This document shows positions 1 through 7,144 of a stretch of 9,156 nt of DNA, piece by piece. The position numbers were made by a program, and so were the translations under genes. The notes under the pieces were generated by a model. That model did not search any database and was not told the origin of the DNA. It saw only the letters and a list, made by a program, of their open reading frames with translations. Within the stretch, counting starts at the first letter, position 1, and the number at the start of each line of letters is the position of its first letter. The stretch covers positions 1 to 9,156 of the forward strand of contig JAFRLD010000193.1 in NCBI GenBank assembly GCA_017431395.1, given 5' to 3'. The DNA is from Bacillota bacterium. GTDB taxonomy: Bacteria; Bacillota; Clostridia; Peptostreptococcales; Anaerovoracaceae.

Positions 1-255
1 CTGACCGGTGAGATGGTCGAGCTGATCGAACATGGCGTTGAGAACATCGCCTGCCTGCAGCCGTTCGCCTGCCTGCCGAACCATGTTACCGGCAAGGGCA
101 TGATGAAGGCCATGCGCAAGTTCAGTCCGAAAGCGAATATCGTCGCCATAGACTTCGACCCGGGTGCGTCCCATGTGAACCAGCTGAACCGGATCAAGCT
201 GATGATGACGACGGCGCATAAGAACCTGGAGGATAAGATGGCGGCGGAGAGCTGA
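1..255 (+). CDS. 2-hydroxyacyl-CoA dehydratase activase-related protein, C-terminal end (partial)
   Basis: This is the last 84 codons of a gene that begins before the window; the frame is open from base 1 and stops at TGA 253-255. The residues CLQPFACLPNHVTGKGMM, followed by NIVAIDFDPGAS and NQLNRIKLM, match what I know of the C-terminal part of the large clostridial proteins that join a BadF/BadG-type ATPase activase to DUF2229 and 2-hydroxyglutaryl-CoA dehydratase-like regions. In that family the cysteine-containing CxQPFxCLPNH segment is strongly conserved and may bind an Fe-S cluster (inference). Small activases of this superfamily energise radical dehydration of 2-hydroxyacyl-CoA in amino acid fermentation, but the role of the very large fused version is not established. 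No convincing terminator follows the stop; the next gene has its own promoter. The family call is fairly sure, the substrate unknown. Confidence 0.8.
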   Translation: MTGEMVELIEHGVENIACLQPFACLPNHVTGKGMMKAMRKFSPKANIVAIDFDPGASHVNQLNRIKLMMTTAHKNLEDKMAAES

Positions 256-261
256 TCCCGC

Positions 262-290
262 TTGCTAATTCAGAGAACACACTATATAAT
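262..290 (+). promoter_or_regulatory. sigma-A-type promoter for the secreted protein gene
   Basis: A -35 box TTGCTA (262-267, four of six matches to consensus) is separated by exactly 17 bases from a perfect -10 box TATAAT (285-290). The start of transcription would fall near 296-298, giving a leader of about 40 bases before the ATG at 337. It starts only seven bases after the stop of the upstream gene, so the secreted protein gene is probably a separate transcription unit. Confidence 0.72.
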
Positions 291-336
291 GATATTGTAA
301 TTTTCTGAAAACCTTAAAAAGGGGGGAGATCTTATC

Positions 337-1338
337 ATGAAGAAGAGAGTTTTAGCCCTGGTCGTCAGCGCCGCTGTGTTTGTCACCATGAGTTTTGGCA
401 TGACCTGCACAGCCTTTGCCGGGAATACATCCATTGAGAAGTCTTCAGGCAATAAGTCAACGATCAGAACGATCAGCAACGGATCATACAATATCAACCT
501 GAGCCGAGCGGCAACATTCTACTTGTATGGAGAAGCCAACTCCTCGGTCTCAGTGACTTCTCCGAGCGGATCCACTTCCTATATTTATCTGGGAAGTGAT
601 GGATATGGTGGGAAATACTATAACGTCACAGGGACCTATTACATTAGCGGATCCATTGATCCCGGAAAATCCGTTGTGGCTTACGCTCCGAAAAAAAATC
701 AGAAACTGACCGCCGGCAAGAACTATCTGTTCGGCAACAGCGGAACAACGGCGAATACCTTCACGTTCAAGGCGACCAAAACCGGCTACCTTAAGATCAT
801 GAAGGACAAAGAACTCAGTTGCAAATACACCTTGTGGAAAGGCAAAAAGAAAGTCGCGAATGCCGATCCTGCCTATTCGTCTACAGGAGCACTGTATTAT
901 GGCGTAACAAAAGGCAAGACATACAAGATCAAATTGGCTCCAACTTATATGGGAGACTGTTGCTATGCGCTCAAGCTGGTCAACGGCAAAGTGAGAGAGA
1001 CTAGCGGAAGCAAGCAGGGCAAGGCCAGGAGCATGAAGAAGAAAAAGACCTACAAGGGCACGATCCAGGCCGGATCCGCTAAGGCAGACTGGTATAAGTT
1101 CAAGCCAAAAAAGACGGATTCGAAGCTTTACATTAAGGCATACACCGGATCTGAACTCAAGATCATGTACTTCTGCAAAGGTTCGGGAAAAGTTTATAAG
1201 TACACCAGGACCCTTTATGGACCTTCTGTGTCGATCCAGCAGCCATTTTATAATTCAAACAAAAATGCCACCTGGTATGTTAAGGTTTACAGAGCGAACA
1301 AGTACAGCAGCGGCTATTACACCCTCAAATGGAAATAA
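337..1338 (+). CDS. secreted lysine-rich protein of unknown function with PPC-like beta modules
   Basis: I do not recognise a named family. The 333-residue product has a clear Sec signal peptide: MKKR, a hydrophobic core to about residue 22, and a probable cleavage after AFA (28/29). The mature part is rich in Lys, Tyr, Gly, Ser and Thr, strongly basic, and has no second membrane segment, LPXTG motif, lipobox or obvious catalytic motif. I see three beta-rich modules at roughly 45-118, 120-215 and 232-333. The second and third share a strand pattern (TFTFKATKTGYLKI at 141-154, DWYKFKPKKTDSKLYI at 251-266). The third, with ADWYKF near its start and TWYVKVYRANKYSSGYYTL at its end, looks like bacterial pre-peptidase C-terminal (PPC) domains (inference). 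The start is supported by a GGGGGGAG ribosome binding site at 321-328. Base composition looks less GC-rich than in the neighbours. A surface or wall-polymer-binding role is a guess. Confidence 0.85.
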   Translation: MKKRVLALVVSAAVFVTMSFGMTCTAFAGNTSIEKSSGNKSTIRTISNGSYNINLSRAATFYLYGEANSSVSVTSPSGSTSYIYLGSDGYGGKYYNVTGTYYISGSIDPGKSVVAYAPKKNQKLTAGKNYLFGNSGTTANTFTFKATKTGYLKIMKDKELSCKYTLWKGKKKVANADPAYSSTGALYYGVTKGKTYKIKLAPTYMGDCCYALKLVNGKVRETSGSKQGKARSMKKKKTYKGTIQAGSAKADWYKFKPKKTDSKLYIKAYTGSELKIMYFCKGSGKVYKYTRTLYGPSVSIQQPFYNSNKNATWYVKVYRANKYSSGYYTLKWK

Positions 1339-1370
1339 CCCGCCGCAAACACAACTGAATTGATATTTCC

Positions 1371-1415
1371 GCACCCATGGAGTTGAAATGTTGTCTCCAT
1401 GGGTGTATACTTTTA
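1371..1415 (+). terminator. intrinsic terminator after the secreted protein gene
   Basis: A perfect 11-bp inverted repeat, CACCCATGGAG (1372-1382) with CTCCATGGGTG (1395-1405), encloses a 12-base loop and is followed by a T-rich tract (TATACTTTTATT). It lies 33 bases after the stop of the secreted protein gene. The T tract is interrupted, so efficiency is uncertain. The same bases carry the promoter of the next gene. Confidence 0.65.
1383..1411 (+). promoter_or_regulatory. sigma-A-type promoter for yebC, interleaved with the terminator hairpin
   Basis: The -35 box TTGAAA (1383-1388, five of six) occupies the hairpin loop. The -10 box TATACT (1406-1411, five of six) begins directly after the hairpin's 3' arm. 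The spacer is exactly 17 bases. Transcription would start near 1418, giving a yebC leader of about 30 bases that no longer contains the full hairpin. Confidence 0.65.
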
Positions 1416-1447
1416 TTCAGAAATATTAAACAGAGGGAGGTGTCTTC

Positions 1448-2176
1448 ATGGGAAGACATGGTACAATTGCAGGTAGGAAGGCGGCACAGGACTCTAAGCG
1501 TGCTGCAATGTTCACGAAATACGGCAGACAGATCATCGTAGCTGCTAAAGCCGGAGGCGACCCGGATTACAACGCGACTCTGAGAGTGGCGATCGAGAAG
1601 GCTAAGGCCATCGGTATGCCGAACGAAAACATCAAGAGAGCGATCAAGAAGGGCACCGGCGAGCTCGGCGGAGAGACCTACGAGGAACTGATGTTTGAAG
1701 GATACGGTGTCGGCGGAGTCGCAGTCATCGTCGAGGCACTGACAGACAACAAGAACCGGACGACAGCCGCGGTCAGATCCACATTCGATAAGCACGGCGG
1801 CAACCTGGGATCCCAGGGATGTGTATCCTATATGTTCGCCCGCAAGGGTGTGATCATCATCGAGAAGACCGATGAGATCGATGAAGATGAATTGATGGAA
1901 GTGGCTCTGGAAGCAGGCGCGGATGATATGATCACCCACGAGGACAGCTTCGAGATCCAGACTGAGCCGTCGGCATACACCGATGTTCACGGAGCACTGA
2001 CCGATGCAGGATATGAATTCGTAGAATCCGAGATCGAATTCGTTCCTTCCATGGAAGCAGCCCCGAAGACACCGGCGGACATGAAGGCTCTTAAGAAGAT
2101 GATCGACATTCTGGAAGACAATGACGACGTCCAGAAAGTCCACCACAACTGCAGCGTCGATCTCGAAGAGATCTGA
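1448..2176 (+). CDS. yebC: YebC/PmpR (TACO1) family protein
   Basis: The 242-residue product has the usual full length for the YebC/TACO1 family. It opens with MGRHGTIAGRKAAQDSKRAAMFTKYGR, a variant of the family start that I associate with Clostridia. Further family marks are IEKAKAIGMPNENIKRAIKKGTGE (about 50-73), YEELMFEGYGVGGVAVIVEALTDNKNRT (about 78-105), KHGGNLGSQGCVSYMF (about 114-129) and the acidic C-terminal lobe with DELMEVALEAGADD. Members were long annotated as DNA-binding regulators; more recent work on bacterial and mitochondrial homologues points to a ribosome-associated role in translating difficult sequences such as proline stretches. The protein is cytosolic. GGGAGGTG (1435-1442) lies five bases before the ATG and fixes the start. 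It has its own promoter and stands alone, followed by the 6S RNA gene. Family identity is very secure; exact function is not visible here. Confidence 0.95.
   Translation: MGRHGTIAGRKAAQDSKRAAMFTKYGRQIIVAAKAGGDPDYNATLRVAIEKAKAIGMPNENIKRAIKKGTGELGGETYEELMFEGYGVGGVAVIVEALTDNKNRTTAAVRSTFDKHGGNLGSQGCVSYMFARKGVIIIEKTDEIDEDELMEVALEAGADDMITHEDSFEIQTEPSAYTDVHGALTDAGYEFVESEIEFVPSMEAAPKTPADMKALKKMIDILEDNDDVQKVHHNCSVDLEEI
2159..2173 (+). repeat. small perfect inverted repeat at the 3' end of yebC
   Basis: GATCTC (2159-2164), a GAA loop and GAGATC (2168-2173) form a perfect 6-bp hairpin covering the last sense codons, ending just before the stop. No T tract follows, so it is not a convincing intrinsic terminator. 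It might mark the mRNA 3' end or be a by-product of the codons used. Confidence 0.3.
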
Positions 2177-2195
2177 TCGCAACAGTTGAACTGAA

Positions 2196-2201
2196 TATAA
2201 C
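2196..2201 (+). promoter_or_regulatory. probable -10 box of the 6S RNA gene
   Basis: TATAAC matches five of six positions of the sigma-A -10 consensus and sits 10-15 bases before the apparent 5' end of the 6S RNA. No good -35 box lies 16-18 bases upstream; TTGAAC at 2186-2191 is far too close. The placement is therefore inferred mainly from where the RNA begins. Confidence 0.4.
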
Positions 2202-2210
2202 ACATCAGCG

Positions 2211-2394
2211 ACGAATGACTGAGGTGTTCGAGCAGGGTAAGTATAATTCAACCTACATAACATTCCAGGGATGCCGAGTCCTGCGGTACAATGTCAGGCC
2301 TGGCTTTGACAGGAAGACAGGAAGCTGCGGCAGGCGACCCACCTATCAGTCGATAGGGCGTGAATTATCACCCGAAACGGCACTTCGGTTTTTT
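2211..2394 (+). ncRNA. ssrS: 6S RNA
   Basis: The yebC-htpG gap folds into the long rod with a central bubble that defines 6S RNA, the RNA that mimics an open promoter and sequesters the housekeeping sigma factor-RNA polymerase. The closing stem pairs ACTGAGGTG (2218-2226) with CACTTCGGT (2381-2389). The next stems pair GGGT (2235-2238) with ACCC (2370-2373) and ATAATTCA (2243-2250) with TGAATTAT (2361-2368). The bubble spans about 2251-2271 and 2333-2360, and its 3' side carries the small hairpin CCTATC-AGTC-GATAGG (2342-2357). The distal arm pairs TGCCG (2272-2276) with CGGCA (2328-2332), TCCTG (2279-2283) with CAGGA (2318-2322) and TGTCA (2292-2296) with TGACA (2307-2311). The 5' CTGAGGTGTTCG and 3' CGGCACTTCGG ends resemble the ends of E. 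coli 6S RNA. Length (about 185) and the T-run end fit. The exact ends are estimates. Confidence 0.82.
2372..2394 (+). terminator. intrinsic terminator of the 6S RNA
   Basis: CCGAA (2372-2376) pairs with TTCGG (2384-2388) around a seven-base loop, directly followed by six T residues (2389-2394). The TTCGG arm is also part of the 6S closing stem, so the terminator hairpin and the mature fold cannot exist together; the short stem would form first during transcription. Confidence 0.55.
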
Positions 2395-2412
2395 CTTGTG
2401 AATCAAACCGAA
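2384..2412 (+). repeat. inverted repeat between the 6S RNA end and htpG
   Basis: TTCGGTTT (2384-2391) is perfectly complementary to AAACCGAA (2405-2412) across a 13-base loop. The 3' arm touches the htpG ribosome binding site (AAGGAAG, 2412-2418). In an RNA reading through the 6S terminator it would compete with both the terminator hairpin and the 6S closing stem. Confidence 0.5.
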
Positions 2413-2428
2413 AGGAAGATATAGAAAA

Positions 2429-4399
2429 ATGGCCAAAAAACAATTCAAGGCGGAGTCCAAAAGACTCCTCGACCTGATGATCAACTCGATCTATACACAC
2501 AAAGAGATTTTTTTGAGAGAGCTCATCTCCAATGCGAGCGATGCGATCGACAAGCTCTATTACCGGAGCCTGCAGGACGGGATCTCCGGGATGAACCGCG
2601 AGGATTTCAGCATCCGCATTGACACAGACAAAGACGCCCGCACGCTCACCATCACCGACAACGGGATCGGCATGACGAAGGAAGAGCTGGAGAAGAACCT
2701 GGGAACCATCGCCCGCAGCGGCAGCCTGGACTTCAAGTCCGCCATGGATGGCGCAGAAAATTCTGCGGAGGAGACCATCGACATCATCGGCCAGTTCGGC
2801 GTCGGATTCTATTCCGCCTTCATGGTCAGCGAACAGGTCACCGTACTCTCGAAGGCTTTTGGCTCCGATGAGGCATGGCAGTGGGAATCAAAAGGCGCGG
2901 ACGGCTACACCGTGAAAGAAGCAGAGAAGGAGGGCCACGGCACCATCATCACCCTGGTCATCAAACCGGACACAGAGGACGAGCGCTATACCGAATTCCT
3001 CGAGGAATACCGGATCCGCAGCCTGGTCCGCAAGTATTCGGACTACATCCGCTACCCGATCCAGATGATGGTCGAAAAGAGCAGGCTCAAAGAGAGCCCG
3101 GAAGGCGCGGCAGAGGACGAAAACAAGCAGCCCGAATACGAGACCTACATGGAGCTTGAGACTCTCAACTCCATGGTGCCGCTCTGGAAGAAGCAAAAAA
3201 GCTCGCTGACGGACGAAGACTACAACCGTTTTTATAAAGAGAAATATTATGATATGACCGATCCGGTCAAGGTGATCCACACCAACGTAGAGGGCGTGCT
3301 GAGTTATACCGCGCTGCTCTTTATCCCGGGACAGGCTCCCTACGATTATTATTCGAAAGACTTCGAGAAGGGCCTGCAGCTCTATTCGAGCGGCGTGATG
3401 ATCATGGAGAAATGCCCGGACCTGCTGCCGGATTATTTCAGCTTCGTTCGCGGCCTGGTCGACTCGCAGGACCTTTCGCTCAACATCTCCCGTGAGATGC
3501 TCCAGCATGACCGCCAGCTTAAGGCGATCGCCCAAAGGCTGGAGAAAAAGATCAAATCCGAGCTGCTGGAACTCCTGAACAAAGACCGCGAGAAGTATGC
3601 GGCTTTCTTCAAGAACTTCGGGCTCCAGCTCAAATACGGAGTCTACGAAGGCTTCGGCATGAACAAGGATAAGATCCAGGACCTGCTGATCTACTATTCG
3701 ACCTTCGAGCCGGAAGCAGAGGAGAATGCCGATAACGCAAAGGCTGGTCCGTCCCGCATGGTCACCCTGGCCGAATACGTCAGCCGCATGAAGCCGGAGC
3801 AGAAGTACATCTATTACGCCGTTGGCGAATCCATCGAGAAGATCGACAAGATGCCGCAGACCGAAGTCCTTAAGGATAAGGGATACGAGATCCTTTATAT
3901 GACCGAGGACGTGGACGAGTTCGCGATCCAGATGCTCCGGGAATTCGACGGCAAGGAATTCCGGTCCGTATCCTCTGATGATCTTGAGCTGGAGGAAACA
4001 GAGGACGAGAAGGAAGCTGCCAAGAAGCAGGAGGAGGAATCCAAGGACCTGCTCGAATTCCTGAAGGAGAGCCTCGAGGGCAAGGTCACGGAGGTCAAAC
4101 TCAGCCAGCGGCTGAAGTCCCATCCGGTCTGCCTGACTGCGAAGGGCGGACTCTCCATAGAGATGGAAAAAGTCCTGAACGCTATGCCGATCGACGAGAA
4201 GGTCAAGGCCGAGCGCGTTCTCGAGATCAATGCCGGCCACAAGATCGTCGACACACTGAACCGGCTTTATAAAGAAGACAAAGAGAAGCTAAAGGTATAC
4301 GCCTCGATCTTGTACGATCAGGCCCTGCTGATCGAAGGCCTCACACCGGAGGATCCGGTCGCCTTCGCCGCAGCGGTGTGCGATCTGATGACCGAATAA
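2429..4399 (+). CDS. htpG: chaperone protein HtpG (Hsp90 family)
   Basis: HtpG is the cytosolic bacterial Hsp90, an ATP-driven homodimeric clamp that remodels client proteins. The GHKL ATPase motifs are intact: ELISNASDA at 31-39 (catalytic Glu31, Mg-binding Asn35), DNGIGM at 77-82, and the lid segment with GQFGVGF at 121-127. The middle domain has the catalytic arginine in [11 protein letters not shown] (Arg355). A C-terminal dimerisation domain follows, without the eukaryotic MEEVD tail, as expected in bacteria. At 656 residues it is somewhat longer than E. coli HtpG (624); the excess includes charged stretches near 222-238 (between the N-terminal and middle domains) and 520-545 ([13 protein letters not shown]). 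The start follows AAGGAAG at 2412-2418. I see no CIRCE element and no separate strong promoter, so heat regulation is not evident. polA begins 57 bases downstream. Confidence 0.97.
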   Translation: MAKKQFKAESKRLLDLMINSIYTHKEIFLRELISNASDAIDKLYYRSLQDGISGMNREDFSIRIDTDKDARTLTITDNGIGMTKEELEKNLGTIARSGSLDFKSAMDGAENSAEETIDIIGQFGVGFYSAFMVSEQVTVLSKAFGSDEAWQWESKGADGYTVKEAEKEGHGTIITLVIKPDTEDERYTEFLEEYRIRSLVRKYSDYIRYPIQMMVEKSRLKESPEGAAEDENKQPEYETYMELETLNSMVPLWKKQKSSLTDEDYNRFYKEKYYDMTDPVKVIHTNVEGVLSYTALLFIPGQAPYDYYSKDFEKGLQLYSSGVMIMEKCPDLLPDYFSFVRGLVDSQDLSLNISREMLQHDRQLKAIAQRLEKKIKSELLELLNKDREKYAAFFKNFGLQLKYGVYEGFGMNKDKIQDLLIYYSTFEPEAEENADNAKAGPSRMVTLAEYVSRMKPEQKYIYYAVGESIEKIDKMPQTEVLKDKGYEILYMTEDVDEFAIQMLREFDGKEFRSVSSDDLELEETEDEKEAAKKQEEESKDLLEFLKESLEGKVTEVKLSQRLKSHPVCLTAKGGLSIEMEKVLNAMPIDEKVKAERVLEINAGHKIVDTLNRLYKEDKEKLKVYASILYDQALLIEGLTPEDPVAFAAAVCDLMTE

Positions 4400-4456
4400 T
4401 ATCCCTATGGGAGCATCACGCAGGATCCATTCAACCGAACAGAGAGGATAATCTAG

Positions 4457-7144
4457 ATGAAACGAATCGCGATCATCGACGGAAACAGCCTGATCAACCG
4501 GGCCTACTACGCCATGAGAAATCCCATGATGACGAAAGAGGGGATCTACACTCACGCCATCTATGGATTCCTCAACATGCTGGATAAACTCCGCAAGGAT
4601 TACGAGCCGGAATACATGGCCGTCGCTTTTGACATGAAAGCGCCCACCTTCCGGCATCTCGAATTCGAGGAGTACAAAGCCGGCCGCAAGAAAATGCCGC
4701 CGGAGCTCGCCATGCAGATCCCGCTTCTGAAGGATATCCTCGATGCCATGGGGATCCGCCGGGTGGAAATAGAGGGCTTCGAAGCGGACGATATCATTGG
4801 AACGATCGCGCGTGCTGCCGAGGATTCCGGCCTTGAGCCTTATATCATCACCGGCGACAAAGACCAGCTGCAGCTCGTCACGGATGTGACGAAAGTCGTC
4901 TTCACGAAAAAAGGCGTCTCCGAATTCGATCTTTATGATGAGGAGTTTTTTCGCGAGAAATACGGCTTCGATCCGATCCAGTTCATCGATTACAAAGGGC
5001 TGGCCGGCGACAGCTCCGACAACATTCCGGGAGTACCGGGCGTCGGAGCCAAATCCGCGACCAAACTGATCCAGGAGTTCGGTGGAGTCGAGGAGATCCT
5101 GGAGCATGCCGATGAGATCAAGCCCGCGGGACTTCAGAAAAAGATCAAGGACAACCGGCAGCTGGCCCTCATGAGCAAAATGCTCGCCACGATCAACGTC
5201 TCCGTGCCGATCGACACCGGGATCGAGAACTGGGAGATCCAGCCTTTGGATAAGGCCGGACTCGTTCAGATCTACAAAAAACTCGAGTTCAACCGCTTCC
5301 TGAAGAAGCTCAATATCACGGCCGAGGATCTCGTCAAGGCCGGGCCGGCCGAAGAAGAGGGCGAGGAAGCTGCTCCGATCGAGAAGTTCGATCCGGCGGA
5401 TTTCACAAAAGTCACAGTGAAAGAACCGGATGCCCTGAAGGGCCTGAGCCTGAAAGGGGACGTCGTTCTGAAGGTCTTCGGCGACAACAGCCATGTCAGA
5501 AGGCCGCAGATCGACGGCGTGCTCCTCACCTGCGGGAGCACCTGCTACTTCCTGGATCCGGCCGTGCTCCCGGCAGCCGGTCCGTGGCTCGATGCCCAGC
5601 CGGTCCGCGTCATGGGACACGACATCAAGAAAGACCTCTACATGCTGATGTGCTATGGAGCCTCCCGTTTTGATGTGGCCTTTGACTGCCAGATCGCCCA
5701 GTACGTGCTGGATCCCGGCAGGAGCGACTACAGCATTTCGGCGCTCACTACGGAATTTCTGCAGGATACTCTTGAGGCAGAGGACCAGTTCGCCGCGAAT
5801 ACCGGGCAGATGGATCTCTTCTCCGATCCTGCCGACACCTTCCTGGAATACGGGCTCCGCTGGAGCATCGCTGTTCTTGAGCTGAAACAGCTGCAGGAGC
5901 GCGAGATCGCATCGCAGAACCTGGAAGCCGTGCTCTATGATATAGAGCTTCCTCTCGTTGAGGTCCTGGCAGCCATGGAGAAGGAGGGCTTCCGCGCGGA
6001 TCCTCAGTTCCTGGAGGAGTTCGGTCAGAAGCTGCAGGGGGAGATCGGGAAACTGACCGCGTCCATCCATGAGATGGCCGGGGAAGAGTTCAACATCAAC
6101 TCCCCGACCCAGCTCGGTCCGATCCTGTTCGAGAAGCTCGGACTTCCAAGCGGCAAGAAGACGAAGCGGGGATATTCCACCAGCGCGGACATTCTCGAGA
6201 AGATCCGGGACAAGAATCCGATCGTGCCCGCGATCCTGGAATACCGGCAGCTGACGAAACTAAAGAGCACCTATATCGATGGACTCATCCCCCTGATCAA
6301 TGCGGAGGATGGCAAGATCCACGCCCACTTCATGCAGACGGTCGCGGCAACCGGTCGGATCAGCTGTATCGAGCCAAATCTACAGAACATCCCGATCCGT
6401 ACCGAGCTCGGAAGGCTCCTTCGCAAGGCCTTCGTGCCGGACGATACGGAGCACACCCTGGTCGGGGCGGACTACTCCCAGATCGAACTCAGGGTCCTGG
6501 CGCATATGTCGGAAGACCCGGCCCTGATCGACGCCTTTAACCGCGGGGAGGACATCCACCGGGCGACCGCCGCGAACGTGCTCGGCGTCCCCGAAGACCA
6601 GATCACGGTAGAGGAGAGGAGCCGGGCGAAAGCCGTCAATTTCGGTGTCATCTATGGCATGAGCGCTTTCGGGCTCTCCAGCAACCTGAATATCTCCAGA
6701 TGGGAGGCTGACGAGTACATCAAGGCCTATTTCGAGAAACACCAGGCCGTCAAGGAGTTTATGGACGGACAGGTGGAGTTTTGCAAGGAAAACGGCTATG
6801 TAGAGACCATGTTCGGACGAAAAAGATATATCAACGAGATCAAAGCCTCCCAGTACATGACCCGGCAGCTCGGGGAACGCCTGGCGATGAACTCACCGAT
6901 CCAGGGAAGCGCCGCGGACATCATCAAGATCGCTATGAACCGCGTCTACCGCGCGCTGAGAGAAAAAGGTCTCAAGTCCCGTCTCATCCTGCAGATCCAC
7001 GATGAGCTCATCATCCATACGGATGTGACGGAAGCGGAGCAGGTCAAAAAACTCCTCGTAGAGAACATGGAATCGGCGGTGACGATGAATGTTGCCCTTA
7101 AGGCCGATCTGAACGAAGGTGGAAACTGGTATGAGCTCAAGTAA
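4457..7144 (+). CDS. polA: DNA polymerase I
   Basis: This is a full-length 895-residue family A polymerase that fills gaps and removes RNA primers in replication and repair. The N-terminal 5' nuclease has its metal ligands: Asp8 in IIDGN, Asp59 in AFDMK, EADD at 109-112, TGDKD at 132-136, and GDSSDNIPGVPGVG at 184-197 with the helix-hairpin-helix. The middle 3'-5' exonuclease domain (about 330-480) is degenerate. LKVFGD (338-343) stands where the FDTET motif belongs, Asp393 (KKDL) remains, and Trp469 replaces the Asp of the YxxxD motif, so proofreading is very probably absent, as in several Firmicutes. The polymerase domain is intact: motif A DYSQIE (catalytic Asp672), the O helix with Arg721, Lys725, Phe729 and Tyr733, and motif C HDE with Asp849. 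GAGAGG (4442-4447) precedes the ATG. It probably lies in one unit with htpG and coaE. Confidence 0.98.
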   Translation: MKRIAIIDGNSLINRAYYAMRNPMMTKEGIYTHAIYGFLNMLDKLRKDYEPEYMAVAFDMKAPTFRHLEFEEYKAGRKKMPPELAMQIPLLKDILDAMGIRRVEIEGFEADDIIGTIARAAEDSGLEPYIITGDKDQLQLVTDVTKVVFTKKGVSEFDLYDEEFFREKYGFDPIQFIDYKGLAGDSSDNIPGVPGVGAKSATKLIQEFGGVEEILEHADEIKPAGLQKKIKDNRQLALMSKMLATINVSVPIDTGIENWEIQPLDKAGLVQIYKKLEFNRFLKKLNITAEDLVKAGPAEEEGEEAAPIEKFDPADFTKVTVKEPDALKGLSLKGDVVLKVFGDNSHVRRPQIDGVLLTCGSTCYFLDPAVLPAAGPWLDAQPVRVMGHDIKKDLYMLMCYGASRFDVAFDCQIAQYVLDPGRSDYSISALTTEFLQDTLEAEDQFAANTGQMDLFSDPADTFLEYGLRWSIAVLELKQLQEREIASQNLEAVLYDIELPLVEVLAAMEKEGFRADPQFLEEFGQKLQGEIGKLTASIHEMAGEEFNINSPTQLGPILFEKLGLPSGKKTKRGYSTSADILEKIRDKNPIVPAILEYRQLTKLKSTYIDGLIPLINAEDGKIHAHFMQTVAATGRISCIEPNLQNIPIRTELGRLLRKAFVPDDTEHTLVGADYSQIELRVLAHMSEDPALIDAFNRGEDIHRATAANVLGVPEDQITVEERSRAKAVNFGVIYGMSAFGLSSNLNISRWEADEYIKAYFEKHQAVKEFMDGQVEFCKENGYVETMFGRKRYINEIKASQYMTRQLGERLAMNSPIQGSAADIIKIAMNRVYRALREKGLKSRLILQIHDELIIHTDVTEAEQVKKLLVENMESAVTMNVALKADLNEGGNWYELK

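Noticed and set aside
397..420. Possible lipoprotein signal (Cys24) in the secreted protein
   Set aside because: The residues before the cysteine are GMT, not a lipobox, and a good AFA signal peptidase I site follows four residues later.
2242..2247. Perfect TATAAT as a possible promoter for htpG
   Set aside because: It is part of the 6S stem pairing with 2361-2368 and has no -35 box at the right distance; it would also start transcription inside the 6S RNA.
1325..2263. Open frame of 312 codons on the minus strand opposite yebC
   Set aside because: It covers yebC, its promoter and the start of the 6S RNA; no family resemblance and no start signal.
2215..2424. Open frame of 69 codons on the + strand in the yebC-htpG gap
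   Set aside because: It lies within the 6S RNA and has no ribosome binding site; the paired stems explain the sequence better.
2888..4240. Open frame of 450 codons on the minus strand opposite htpG
   Set aside because: Antisense shadow of htpG, whose motifs are intact; the Leu/Val/Asp/His-rich product looks like reverse-complemented coding sequence.
4289..6070. Open frame of 593 codons on the minus strand opposite htpG/polA
   Set aside because: It runs antisense to the clearly coding polA frame, has no ribosome binding site or recognisable domain, and is explained by GC-rich codon bias leaving few stops in that frame.
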